This document shows positions 5,533 through 12,393 of a stretch of 15,917 nt of DNA, piece by piece. Within the stretch, counting starts at the first letter, position 1, and every line of letters starts with the position of its first letter. The DNA lies in assembly GCA_023379075.1 (NCBI GenBank), contig JAMCSO010000037.1:1-15917 (forward strand), in the 5' to 3' direction. This DNA comes from Candidatus Martarchaeota archaeon (GTDB lineage Archaea; Micrarchaeota; Micrarchaeia; Micrarchaeales; CABMGC01). The position numbers and the translations under genes are program-made. The notes under the pieces were generated by a model. The model worked only from the letters and a program-made list of their open reading frames with translations. It had not been told where the DNA came from and did not search any database.

Positions 5533-6357
5533 CTATCTTGAAAATACGTATCTTTCTCCTCCCGTAAGCAGATGCATAGATATTCTTGAGATGGATTCTG
5601 CATCTACCCCCATCACAGAAGGAAGTGGGGCAACAATCACCCTGCCTTCCTCCAGTTCTACATCATAACTATCATTTCGTATCACAACACGCTCCCCGGA
5701 GGATTTTATTCTAAGAACAGCCGGAGCAGTAAGCTTGATCTCTCCATTAGGATTAATCCAGATAGTAGAGGGAGAGATGTTGCCATGTACATTTCCTGCC
5801 GTGTTAAGGTCTCGACCCAGCTCGGTTAGCTGCTCAGCCAAAGCAAGACCCTCTTTTCCATAGATCTCTCTTGACATTAATACCTCGCCGAGAGTCCTTC
5901 CCTCTATCGGTTCTATATAATATCCAACAGTCGTCCCTGACATCGCATCTCTTGCAACACCTGTTGGAGATGGGATATGTTTTGGGCTTGCCATTCTTAA
6001 AGAGATCTGTGCACAAAATGCGCTCTCATTTGAAAAATCCGTATTGCTATCACTTCTGAATAATTCCATATGAGTACTTTCTCTTGCGCTGGCCGAGGAT
6101 GCTACACCATGAATCTCCCTCCAGAGAACGCTGAAGAAAGAAGAAGAGGTATTGCCTTGTTTGGTAAGTGAGAATTCCTCTCCGGATCTGGATGCGAAGC
6201 CAATTACATGAAGTTTCCTTAACGAGGCTTTTATAGCATCGATTCCTGGGTTGTTATTCATCCTGGAGTCAAGCTCTTCTGCAGAGGATCTCTTTGAATC
6301 GTGCATGAATGCAAGCACTTTGGCTTCTGTAGAGGAGACCGTTACAGAATGTATCAT
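5533..6357 (-). CDS. Winged-helix plus kinase-like protein lacking catalytic residues (pseudokinase)
   Basis: The protein has 274 residues and I do not recognise its exact family. Residues 8-68 look like a winged helix: a helix from TEAKVLAF, a second through AEELDSRM, a recognition-type helix IDAIKASLRKLHVIG, then FSLTKQG. This resembles the N-terminal domains of RIO2 kinases and archaeal PheRS alpha. Residues 143-213 resemble a protein-kinase hinge and catalytic loop: YYIEPIEGRTLGEVL, then NVHGNISPSTIWINPNGEIKLTAPA. Where active kinases have HGD-x-K-x-x-N and DFG, this protein has H191-G-N193, Ser195, Thr198 and A-P-A (211-213), so phosphotransfer is unlikely. No clear N-lobe lysine or glycine loop is seen. 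A TATA-like box lies about 32 nt before the ATG, with no ribosome-binding site. It may bind DNA, RNA or nucleotide. Confidence 0.6.
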   Translation of the reverse strand: MIHSVTVSSTEAKVLAFMHDSKRSSAEELDSRMNNNPGIDAIKASLRKLHVIGFASRSGEEFSLTKQGNTSSSFFSVLWREIHGVASSASARESTHMELFRSDSNTDFSNESAFCAQISLRMASPKHIPSPTGVARDAMSGTTVGYYIEPIEGRTLGEVLMSREIYGKEGLALAEQLTELGRDLNTAGNVHGNISPSTIWINPNGEIKLTAPAVLRIKSSGERVVIRNDSYDVELEEGRVIVAPLPSVMGVDAESISRISMHLLTGGERYVFSR

Positions 6358-6413
6358 AAAATCATAATCAATCAGATAATGATTAAAATATATGCCTTTT
6401 GTGTAAGTATAAA

Positions 6414-6519
6414 TCCCGTTGGAGAGATTTGAACTCCCAGCCTGCCGGTATCTTTCTTGAAGCTCGTCAAGAAACTTTTCAGACTACAGCCGGCCGCTCT
6501 GCCATTGAGCTACAACGGG
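6414..6519 (-). tRNA. tRNA-Tyr (GTA) with a 34-nt intron
   Basis: Exon 1 is 6519-6484, the intron 6483-6450 and exon 2 6449-6414. The spliced tRNA is 72 nt: acceptor CCCGTTG/CAACGGG, D arm GCTC/GAGC, anticodon stem GCCGG/CCGGC with loop CTGTAGA (anticodon GTA at 6487-6485), T arm GGGAG-TTCAAAT-CTCTC, discriminator A. C1-G72 is the archaeal tRNA-Tyr identity pair. The intron sits at the canonical 37/38 position and contains a perfect 8-bp stem, TTTCTTGA/TCAAGAAA. No CCA is encoded. Confidence 0.93.
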
Positions 6520-6550
6520 GTGACATTACATATTTTACAATTAGAAATAC

Positions 6551-6564
6551 TATTTATATAAATA
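6551..6564. promoter_or_regulatory. Perfectly palindromic TATA element between tRNA-Tyr and the AAA gene
   Basis: TATTTATATAAATA is its own reverse complement. Its centre is 26 nt before the ATG of the AAA ATPase gene and 38 nt before the mature 5' end of tRNA-Tyr, so one box could serve both directions. The AAA message would then start at or next to its ATG. Confidence 0.55.
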
Positions 6565-6583
6565 TGGTTAAATATTAAAGACT

Positions 6584-9382
6584 ATGTCTAAAAACAGGGA
6601 GAATATAAAAGTAAAGGAATCCTCGAGGATGAGGAGCAACCCTGCCCCTGATAAACCAGATGTTCAGAAGAAGGAATCCGCAAAGAAGAAGGAGCGGAGA
6701 GAATCCAAAATGGTTCCTATATCCCTCTATTGGATCAAGGATTATATTAGGCAATTCCTGAGGAACAAAAATTTTCCGGATGCGATGGCTGCGACTTTTG
6801 CCGTTGCAAGCGTTGCAATCGCTTTCCCACTGTTTCCGCTGCCAGTATTGATAGCGTTGCTGGCCATAACGTTTGTAATAACGATATTCAGCCCGCTCTT
6901 GGGGCTTATGGCGTTGCTTTTTGAGACATTTCCGATGTTTATATACCAATCCCCGCTCCTGGCATGGATACTTACAATATTCATAACAATCTCACTCTTC
7001 CTTGGATACAAGCATTATAGGACAATAACGCTGATTTACCTTCTTGCAGTGCTCCCTCTTTCCTATCTTGGATACCTCCTTGAATTCCCTGCGCTTATTG
7101 TTGGAATACTTTTCATAGGGCTTAAGAGGGGAAGCATTGCAGCGATAGCAACAGTGCTTATAGTTGCGATGCTTTCGGGGCTTACTGGAATACAGAACAC
7201 CGGCCCAATAGTGTACAATGCAAGCTCTGCGCACGCTATCCTCGCAAAATCAGAAGTTGCCTCGTTATTTGTTCCAAGCAAAGCAGTAGCCACTCTCGGA
7301 GGAATCCTGCCTGCTCTCTCAAACTCTATCTCAAACTTCTTCAGCTTCAGCGTCTCATCACACATATTTGATGGATTCGCACTTGCGTTCACCGCACTCT
7401 CATATGATTGGATAATGACGGGCATACAGGCATTGATATGGCTTTTTGTTGTCTTCTCGATAAGCAACTACGTAATAAAGAGCAGGTCGCCGTATAAGGG
7501 AGCCGAGGCAAGCATATTGGGAGTCATAATACCGATATCGTATATAGCAATCTCATATGTTACCAACACCCCTTACACAATGTATATATTATGGAGCTTT
7601 GTGATCACTCCCTTCGCAATATTCTCTCTTGAGATAAATAACATTGACGTTGTAAGGGCCCTAGAAGTCATGAAGCAGGACTTCCTTGGAAAGTTTGGGG
7701 AATCCTTTGAGGAGTTTTCCACAGGATCCAGGGAGACGCTCGACGACATAGCTAATTACAATGAGACAAAAAAGGAGCTCAAGGAAGCGATACTCGCACC
7801 GATAGAGCATAGGGAGATATCTGGAGCATACAACGTCAAACCCACAAAAGGCATTCTTCTCTTCGGCCCTCCAGGAACAGGTAAGACATTGCTGATGCGG
7901 GTAATCTCAAACGAGATACGTGCCCGCTTCTTTTATATCAAGACATCTTCCATACTATCTCCATACTCTGGAGAGGGCGCACAGGTTCTTGCAAAAATAT
8001 TTAACACTGCGAAGAAGAACAAGCCTGCTGTCCTATTCTTTGATGAGATAGACGCGATAGCAAGCAGTAGGGAGATGCAAGAGAGCGAGAGCACAAGGCA
8101 GCTTCTCTCCACATTACTGAGTGAGATGGACGGATTCCAGAAGAGCGAGGGAATAGTTGTCGTAGGAGCTACTAATATACCACATGTGCTCGACCCGGGA
8201 ATAATGAGGCCGGGAAGGTTTGATAAGATAATATACATGCCTCTGCCAGACAAGAAAGGCAGGGAAGAGATATTCAGGTATTACCTGAAGAAGCTGCCGG
8301 TAAGCGATAGCATAGACTACCAGAGGTTATCGGAGCTTACTGAAAGATTCTCCGGAGCTGATATCAAGAGCATATGCGATGAATCCGCAAGGCAGGTTGC
8401 TGATGTTGCAGTAAGCCAGGTCAAAGTACTTAAGATAACAACAGACGATCTAATAACCAATATCAAAAGGACAAAGCCTTCAACATCGCTTAGCCAGATC
8501 GAGACCTACAACAATTTCAGGCTTGATTACGAGAGAAGGTCGCATCCGGAAAAGGTTATCAGGGACCAGAATGCCATTATAATAAATGATGTCGTCGGGC
8601 TTGATGAAGCGAAGAATGCGCTGAAGGAAGCTGTGGAGATGCCGCTACTGCACCAGAACATGATTAAAAAGTATGACATATCCGCTATTAAAGGCATTCT
8701 TCTCTTCGGCCCTCCAGGAACAGGTAAGACAATGCTGATGAAAGCGGTTGCAAACGAGATGGGCGATATTAGCATGATAGTCATCTCTGGCACTGATGTA
8801 CAGGTGGCCGGAGCTGAGAATGCGACATTGGCCATAAAGCAGATATTCGAAAGGGCGAAGGAGAATGCACCAAGCATACTCTTTATTGATGAGATAGATG
8901 CGATAGTTCCTTCGCGAGAAGGAGCCAGCGAGACAGGATTGCAGATGACAAGCCAATTTCTGCAGGAGATGGACGGGATAAGGGAATCTAGCGGGATAGT
9001 GATTGTTGGAGCAACAAATAGGCCTGATGCTCTTGATCCTGCGCTTCTCAGGGCTGGCAGGTTTGATAAGCTCATCTTTGTACCGCCACCAAATCAGGAT
9101 GAGAGGGAAAGGCTGTTCGAGAAGTATCTTAAGAAAGCCCCGATTGCAAAAGTGGAGTTTGCAGAGCTTGCAAAGGAGACAGATGGATTCACAGGAGCAG
9201 ACATAGCTAATCTCTGCAGGGAGGTAAAGATGAAAGTTATGGAGAATGCGATAAAAGTCTCTGAAGAAAGAGAGATCACGATGGAAGATATACTTCTCGC
9301 AATGAAAGAGATCAAGCCATCAGCGCCTGAGCGCGAGATCCTGAGGTATAAAGAATTTATATCAAGATACGGGAAGAGATGA
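6584..9382 (+). CDS. Membrane-anchored double-AAA (CDC48/VCP-like) ATPase
   Basis: The protein has 932 residues. Residues 1-60 are hydrophilic and very basic. Residues 66-350 hold roughly nine to eleven hydrophobic segments in place of the CDC48 substrate-binding N domain. Two AAA modules follow. D1 has Walker A GPPGTGKT at 428-435, Walker B FFDEIDAI (Asp487/Glu488) and RPGRFDK. D2 has Walker A at 709-716, Walker B FIDEIDAI (Asp769/Glu770) and RAGRFDK. Each ends with a GADIxxLCxE-type helical subdomain (GADIKSICDE, GADIANLCRE). Both ATPase sites look intact. The C-terminus (SRYGKR) lacks the HbYX tail that docks on proteasomes. The family unfolds proteins with ATP; a role in extracting or degrading membrane proteins is inferred. 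A 42-bp stretch at the two Walker A motifs is identical in DNA. The gene overlaps the convergent methyltransferase gene by 21 nt. Confidence 0.88.
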   Translation: MSKNRENIKVKESSRMRSNPAPDKPDVQKKESAKKKERRESKMVPISLYWIKDYIRQFLRNKNFPDAMAATFAVASVAIAFPLFPLPVLIALLAITFVITIFSPLLGLMALLFETFPMFIYQSPLLAWILTIFITISLFLGYKHYRTITLIYLLAVLPLSYLGYLLEFPALIVGILFIGLKRGSIAAIATVLIVAMLSGLTGIQNTGPIVYNASSAHAILAKSEVASLFVPSKAVATLGGILPALSNSISNFFSFSVSSHIFDGFALAFTALSYDWIMTGIQALIWLFVVFSISNYVIKSRSPYKGAEASILGVIIPISYIAISYVTNTPYTMYILWSFVITPFAIFSLEINNIDVVRALEVMKQDFLGKFGESFEEFSTGSRETLDDIANYNETKKELKEAILAPIEHREISGAYNVKPTKGILLFGPPGTGKTLLMRVISNEIRARFFYIKTSSILSPYSGEGAQVLAKIFNTAKKNKPAVLFFDEIDAIASSREMQESESTRQLLSTLLSEMDGFQKSEGIVVVGATNIPHVLDPGIMRPGRFDKIIYMPLPDKKGREEIFRYYLKKLPVSDSIDYQRLSELTERFSGADIKSICDESARQVADVAVSQVKVLKITTDDLITNIKRTKPSTSLSQIETYNNFRLDYERRSHPEKVIRDQNAIIINDVVGLDEAKNALKEAVEMPLLHQNMIKKYDISAIKGILLFGPPGTGKTMLMKAVANEMGDISMIVISGTDVQVAGAENATLAIKQIFERAKENAPSILFIDEIDAIVPSREGASETGLQMTSQFLQEMDGIRESSGIVIVGATNRPDALDPALLRAGRFDKLIFVPPPNQDERERLFEKYLKKAPIAKVEFAELAKETDGFTGADIANLCREVKMKVMENAIKVSEEREITMEDILLAMKEIKPSAPEREILRYKEFISRYGKR
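7847..7888 (+). repeat. 42-bp exact internal repeat, copy 1 (D1 Walker A)
   Basis: This stretch is identical to 8690-8731 and in the same codon phase. It encodes KGILLFGPPGTGKT in the first AAA domain. After one mismatch (7889), 8 further bases match. Confidence 0.95.
8690..8731 (+). repeat. 42-bp exact internal repeat, copy 2 (D2 Walker A)
   Basis: This is the second copy of the 7847-7888 sequence, encoding the Walker A region of the second AAA domain. Synonymous sites are identical too, although the flanking parts of the two domains differ strongly in DNA. Confidence 0.95.
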
Positions 9383-9913
9383 ATTCCTTGCAAAGACGAG
9401 ATATGCTGTGTGCCATATTCCTTTTGTGGAAGGCCTAGTCCCCTCTTCCCTTACTAGCATATCCCTTACTATCACTTCTATCGCGTGAATGTCGGTAAAT
9501 CCAAGAGAGTTAAGCTTTGCAACGAACCTGCTGGCCTGCTCAGTATGGGGAAGGTATCCAACAACCACACCATCTTTCTTGAGTGCCTTCTTCGCATGCC
9601 TTAGCGCCCTTTCTGATGATGGCAAGTCTAATGTTACAAGATCGACTTCCCTCTCAGATATGCCTTTGGTAATGTCCTTGTTCTTGAATGTTATATTGTC
9701 CAGGGAAAGAATCTGCCTGTTTTTTTCAGCGATCTTCAGGAAATCCTCCCTGACCTCGTAGCTATATACATGCTTGCATATCCGCGCGAGGCTGAGTGCC
9801 AGCCATCCACTTCCTGTTCCCGCATCAACGCAGACACTATCCTTACTCACGCAGGAATAAGCGATTATCATGCCTATGTCCTTTGGTAAGATCACCTGCG
9901 GTCCTCGCTTCAT
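9362..9913 (-). CDS. trmI: tRNA (adenine-N1)-methyltransferase, TrmI-like, lacking the N-terminal domain
   Basis: The 183-residue product starts MKRGPQVILPKDIGMII, the TrmI junction motif RGPQ-x-x-x-PKD. The SAM-binding fold follows: VDAGTGSGWLAL (29-40), VYSYEVREDF, the motif LDLPSSERAL, then GYLPHTEQ and a C-terminal HTAYLVFAR. TrmI methylates A58 (and in archaea also A57) of tRNA. Usual archaeal TrmI has about 250 residues with an N-terminal beta domain of about 70, absent here. Eight to twelve codons upstream of this ATG (reading FVYPEIYRK) still look like the family, but no ATG, GTG or TTG start precedes them in frame before a TGA. The start is therefore uncertain. It lies 51 nt after the dnaG stop, probably in the same transcript, and its 3' end overlaps the AAA gene. 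Confidence 0.78.
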   Translation of the reverse strand: MKRGPQVILPKDIGMIIAYSCVSKDSVCVDAGTGSGWLALSLARICKHVYSYEVREDFLKIAEKNRQILSLDNITFKNKDITKGISEREVDLVTLDLPSSERALRHAKKALKKDGVVVGYLPHTEQASRFVAKLNSLGFTDIHAIEVIVRDMLVREEGTRPSTKGIWHTAYLVFARNSSLPVS

Positions 9914-9964
9914 CTTCCTGTATATCTCAGGATAGACAAAAAGTGAGATTCAAAACACCATGCT

Positions 9965-11356
9965 TCAGGAACTTATGGTGCCCTGCTCTTTTGTGTAAAG
10001 CCTTATCTCAGTATGCTTCTTTGGCATAGGGTTGGCTCTCACACCATACACCGCGCTTATTCCCTTTTGTATTGAGAGTTCTACAAGGCGCTGAGTGATG
10101 ACACCGTCAAGCACTATCGCATATACATCGTTTGAGTCTTGAACTGCAGTCAGTAGCTCGCGAATTGGGATCTCTTTCACGACATTCCCAGTACTATCGT
10201 ATAGCCTGCTTCTCAATGTTCCGGAAAGCTCGTCCAGACCGCTAAGCAGTTGTGTCAGAACCATGCTCTCCAAGGCAGGCTTCGGCTGCGGCGGGGCAGG
10301 CTTCTTGTATCTCTGCGGCTCGATGCTTTGTATCGATGCTTCCGAGTCTTCGCCAGAATCTCCAGCGCTTCCTATTATCTTAAGCTCAGGCTGAGGCTCT
10401 GGAGCAGAATCAGGTAATTCCGGATTGTTTTGAGGTAAAGGCTGCTGTTGCTGCTCCCTACTCTGGTAATTGTGATCGTTGTGCTGTTGGAAGTTCTGGT
10501 GCTTTTCATACTGCTGCTTTTTTCTGCTGCCAGTGTACTGATCGAGAGGCGTCTTTGTTCTTATTGCTTTTATTATCTCTTTTCTTGTAAGATCCTCAAC
10601 TTCCTTTCCGTCAGGAGCCTTTGCAACAAAGTCTATCTCGGTGTTGTTCATCAGGGTCCTCAATATAAGTTCCCCTCCCCTGTCTCCATCAAGGAAGACT
10701 GTAACCTCTTTCTGCTCTGCAAGAGCTATTATCGTCTTTGGTATGTTATTTGTCGCTCCGCCTACTGCCACTACGTTGGTTATATCGTTCCTAAGAAGGT
10801 TAAGTACATCAGCCCTTCCCTCAACAATGATCAGCTCATCGCTCTTGCCAACATCAGGACCTGCTGGGAGATGCTCGGGACCATATGCTATTATCTCGCT
10901 TGCCCTTACCTCTGACTGGACCTTCTCTGCTATCTCCTTGCTGTCAGGGATCTCTGTGTTTAAGAGCTGCTTGACGAGATCCTTTGCTCGCGATAAGATC
11001 TTTCTTCTCTTCTCCGACCTTGTATCCTCTACCTTGTCTACGGAAAACTGTGCTTCGTATGGGCCGACTCTGTCAACAGATTCCACAGCTGCAGCAAGTA
11101 TACATGTCTCTATTCTGTCAAGTGAGGCAGGGAGGAATAATTTTCCCGAAGTCTTGCTTCCTGAAGGGAGGAGCTCTATCTCTATCCTGCCTATCTTTCC
11201 ATTCTTTTGAAGTTCCCTCAGGTCTAGATCATCTCCAAGAAGACCCTCGGTCTGGCCGAAGACAGCACCGATTATGTCAGGCTTGTCCACAGAACCATCA
11301 ATCACAAATTTTGCTTCTACCATGTATTTTACTATGTCTAAATACGTCTTTGCCAT
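9965..11356 (-). CDS. dnaG: Archaeal DnaG-type primase (Toprim domain)
   Basis: The 463-residue product begins MAKTYLDIVKYMVEAKF, the conserved archaeal DnaG start. The central Toprim domain has IIVEGRADV with Glu179 and VFLDGDRGG with Asp223 and Asp225, which bind metal. Residues about 275-350 form a linker rich in Gln, Pro, Asn and acidic residues. The C-terminal domain (about 351-463) reads LESMVLTQLLSGLDEL to GVRANPMPKKHTEIRLY, as in archaeal DnaG. The protein makes short RNA in vitro in other archaea and is also found with the exosome, so its role may be replication, RNA decay or both. The ATG at 11356 is chosen over a TTG at 11365. It lies 5 nt after the stop of the small Toprim gene, so the two are co-translated. 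Confidence 0.93.
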   Translation of the reverse strand: MAKTYLDIVKYMVEAKFVIDGSVDKPDIIGAVFGQTEGLLGDDLDLRELQKNGKIGRIEIELLPSGSKTSGKLFLPASLDRIETCILAAAVESVDRVGPYEAQFSVDKVEDTRSEKRRKILSRAKDLVKQLLNTEIPDSKEIAEKVQSEVRASEIIAYGPEHLPAGPDVGKSDELIIVEGRADVLNLLRNDITNVVAVGGATNNIPKTIIALAEQKEVTVFLDGDRGGELILRTLMNNTEIDFVAKAPDGKEVEDLTRKEIIKAIRTKTPLDQYTGSRKKQQYEKHQNFQQHNDHNYQSREQQQQPLPQNNPELPDSAPEPQPELKIIGSAGDSGEDSEASIQSIEPQRYKKPAPPQPKPALESMVLTQLLSGLDELSGTLRSRLYDSTGNVVKEIPIRELLTAVQDSNDVYAIVLDGVITQRLVELSIQKGISAVYGVRANPMPKKHTEIRLYTKEQGTISS

Positions 11357-11361
11357 ATTAA

Positions 11362-11739
11362 TCAACTATTTAATATTTCTTCTATCGGCTTTAGGATCTG
11401 CTCAACAGAGGTTGAGTTTAGCGCCTTAAGCAATCTCTCCCCGAGATGCTCGTCAAACTTGAGATCTTTTTCAAGCAGCTTCCCTTTAAGCAGTTCTGTC
11501 CTGAATTCACCGCTCTTGTCATCATCCATTATTATAAAAATAGTGCATCCTTCTGGCATCTTCTCAAGCACATTATCAACATCTCCCATCAAAGTACCAT
11601 ATGTCAGTGCGTCTATGCCAAGCTTGCGGAGAACCTCTATGTCATGTTTCCCCTCAACTACAACGACTCCGCTACGGAGCTCTTCCAGAAGCTTTGTAAG
11701 GCGCTTCTTTCTATCTGACTCTTTTTCTGACTGCAGCAC
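11362..11739 (-). CDS. Small Toprim-domain protein
   Basis: The protein has 125 residues and consists of little more than one Toprim fold. VVVVEGKHD carries the catalytic Glu29, and FIIMDDDKSGE carries the Asp72-x-Asp74 pair. A helical tail follows from about residue 80. It belongs with the small primase/RNase M5-like Toprim proteins of archaea, which are thought to act on RNA or DNA with metal; the substrate is unknown. The start is GTG at 11739 with GTGAT just upstream. No in-frame ATG exists. It is first in a probable operon with dnaG and trmI. A TATA-like CTTTATACT lies near 11804-11812, about 65-70 nt before the start. Confidence 0.78.
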   Translation of the reverse strand: MLQSEKESDRKKRLTKLLEELRSGVVVVEGKHDIEVLRKLGIDALTYGTLMGDVDNVLEKMPEGCTIFIIMDDDKSGEFRTELLKGKLLEKDLKFDEHLGERLLKALNSTSVEQILKPIEEILNS

Positions 11740-11986
11740 AACATCACTAAGAAATAGTTGCCACTAACTTATGTTTAATGTGCCAGAGATCTTTTTATTA
11801 ATAGTATAAAGCATCATTAACACACCAGTTATGCAACTTTTTGATAATTACTTTACTAACAAAAAGATTAATAAACATATTCTAATAATATTGCTGGAGG
11901 CAGCTTTTCGGATGATACACAGCATATGATGACATGGAGCTCCAAAACATTGCAACATTTTTAATACGTGCTTGCGTATAATAAGC
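11740..11986. promoter_or_regulatory. Divergent promoter region between the Toprim-dnaG operon and hjc
   Basis: The region holds a minus-strand TATA-like CTTTATACT (about 11804-11812) for the Toprim-dnaG-trmI set. It also holds a plus-strand ATTTTTAATAC (11957-11967) centred about 25 nt before the hjc ATG, which fits a leaderless hjc message. Bases 11830-11950 are A/T-rich with an isolated ATGATGA but no CTGA partner at box C/D spacing. I see no gene in it. Confidence 0.45.
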
Positions 11987-12393
11987 ATGCGCAGGTACAT
12001 GAAGGGTGCTAGAAGCGAGAGAGACTCCTCAACACATTTTATGGGATGGGCTACTCGGTCATAAGGGCTGCAGGAAGCGGGGTAAATGCATTGGGACCCG
12101 ATATACTTGCCATTAAGAAAGGAGTCTGTCTCTCATTTGAATGCAAGGCCTGGGAGAAGAGCAGTCTCAGCCTTGATGATGACCAATTCCTTAAGCTCCT
12201 TGAGTGGGAAGAAAACTCTGCCTCAGATACGTATATAGCATGGAGAATGAACGGTGAAGGCTGGTTTTTCATAAAGCTCAGCGAGATGGAAAAGGGAAAT
12301 GGGCATTTCAACATAACTAAGAAGAAGGCAATGGGAATAAACAGGAGGCTGGAGCATGTACTGAAAGTAGATAGATCTTCAAGCCTCAGCTAA
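11987..12393 (+). CDS. hjc: Holliday junction resolvase (Hjc-like), apparent -1 frameshift near 12025
   Basis: The frame from the ATG at 11987 encodes MRRYMKGARSERD, the N-terminal helix of Hjc with its catalytic Glu, and then loses homology and stops at 12062-12064. From 12025 the next frame continues the family as LLNTFYGMGYSVIRAAGSG, then GPDILAIKKG with catalytic Asp and CLSFECKAW with the E-x-K pair. Joining the two frames gives a full-length enzyme of about 135 residues; it needs one base more in GAC-TCC-TC (12023-12030), for example GACCTCCTC. The frame from the internal ATG at 12046 alone gives 115 residues without the first catalytic Glu. Hjc cuts four-way junctions in recombination. 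A TATA-like box lies about 25 nt before 11987. The 3' end overlaps trm5 by 8 nt. Confidence 0.75.

Noticed and set aside
6366..6387. TAATCA...TGATTA repeat near the pseudokinase start, similar to the operator at 1384-1404
   Set aside because: The arms are only 6 bp and lie in A/T-rich promoter DNA, and the match to the other site is partial. Chance is likely.
8527..9075. Open frame of 182 codons on the minus strand inside the AAA gene
   Set aside because: It is the antisense shadow of the second AAA domain; its composition reflects the conserved coding strand.
11918..11980. Box C/D guide RNA suggested by ATGATGA upstream of hjc
   Set aside because: No CTGA box follows at the right spacing, and no terminal stem is seen.
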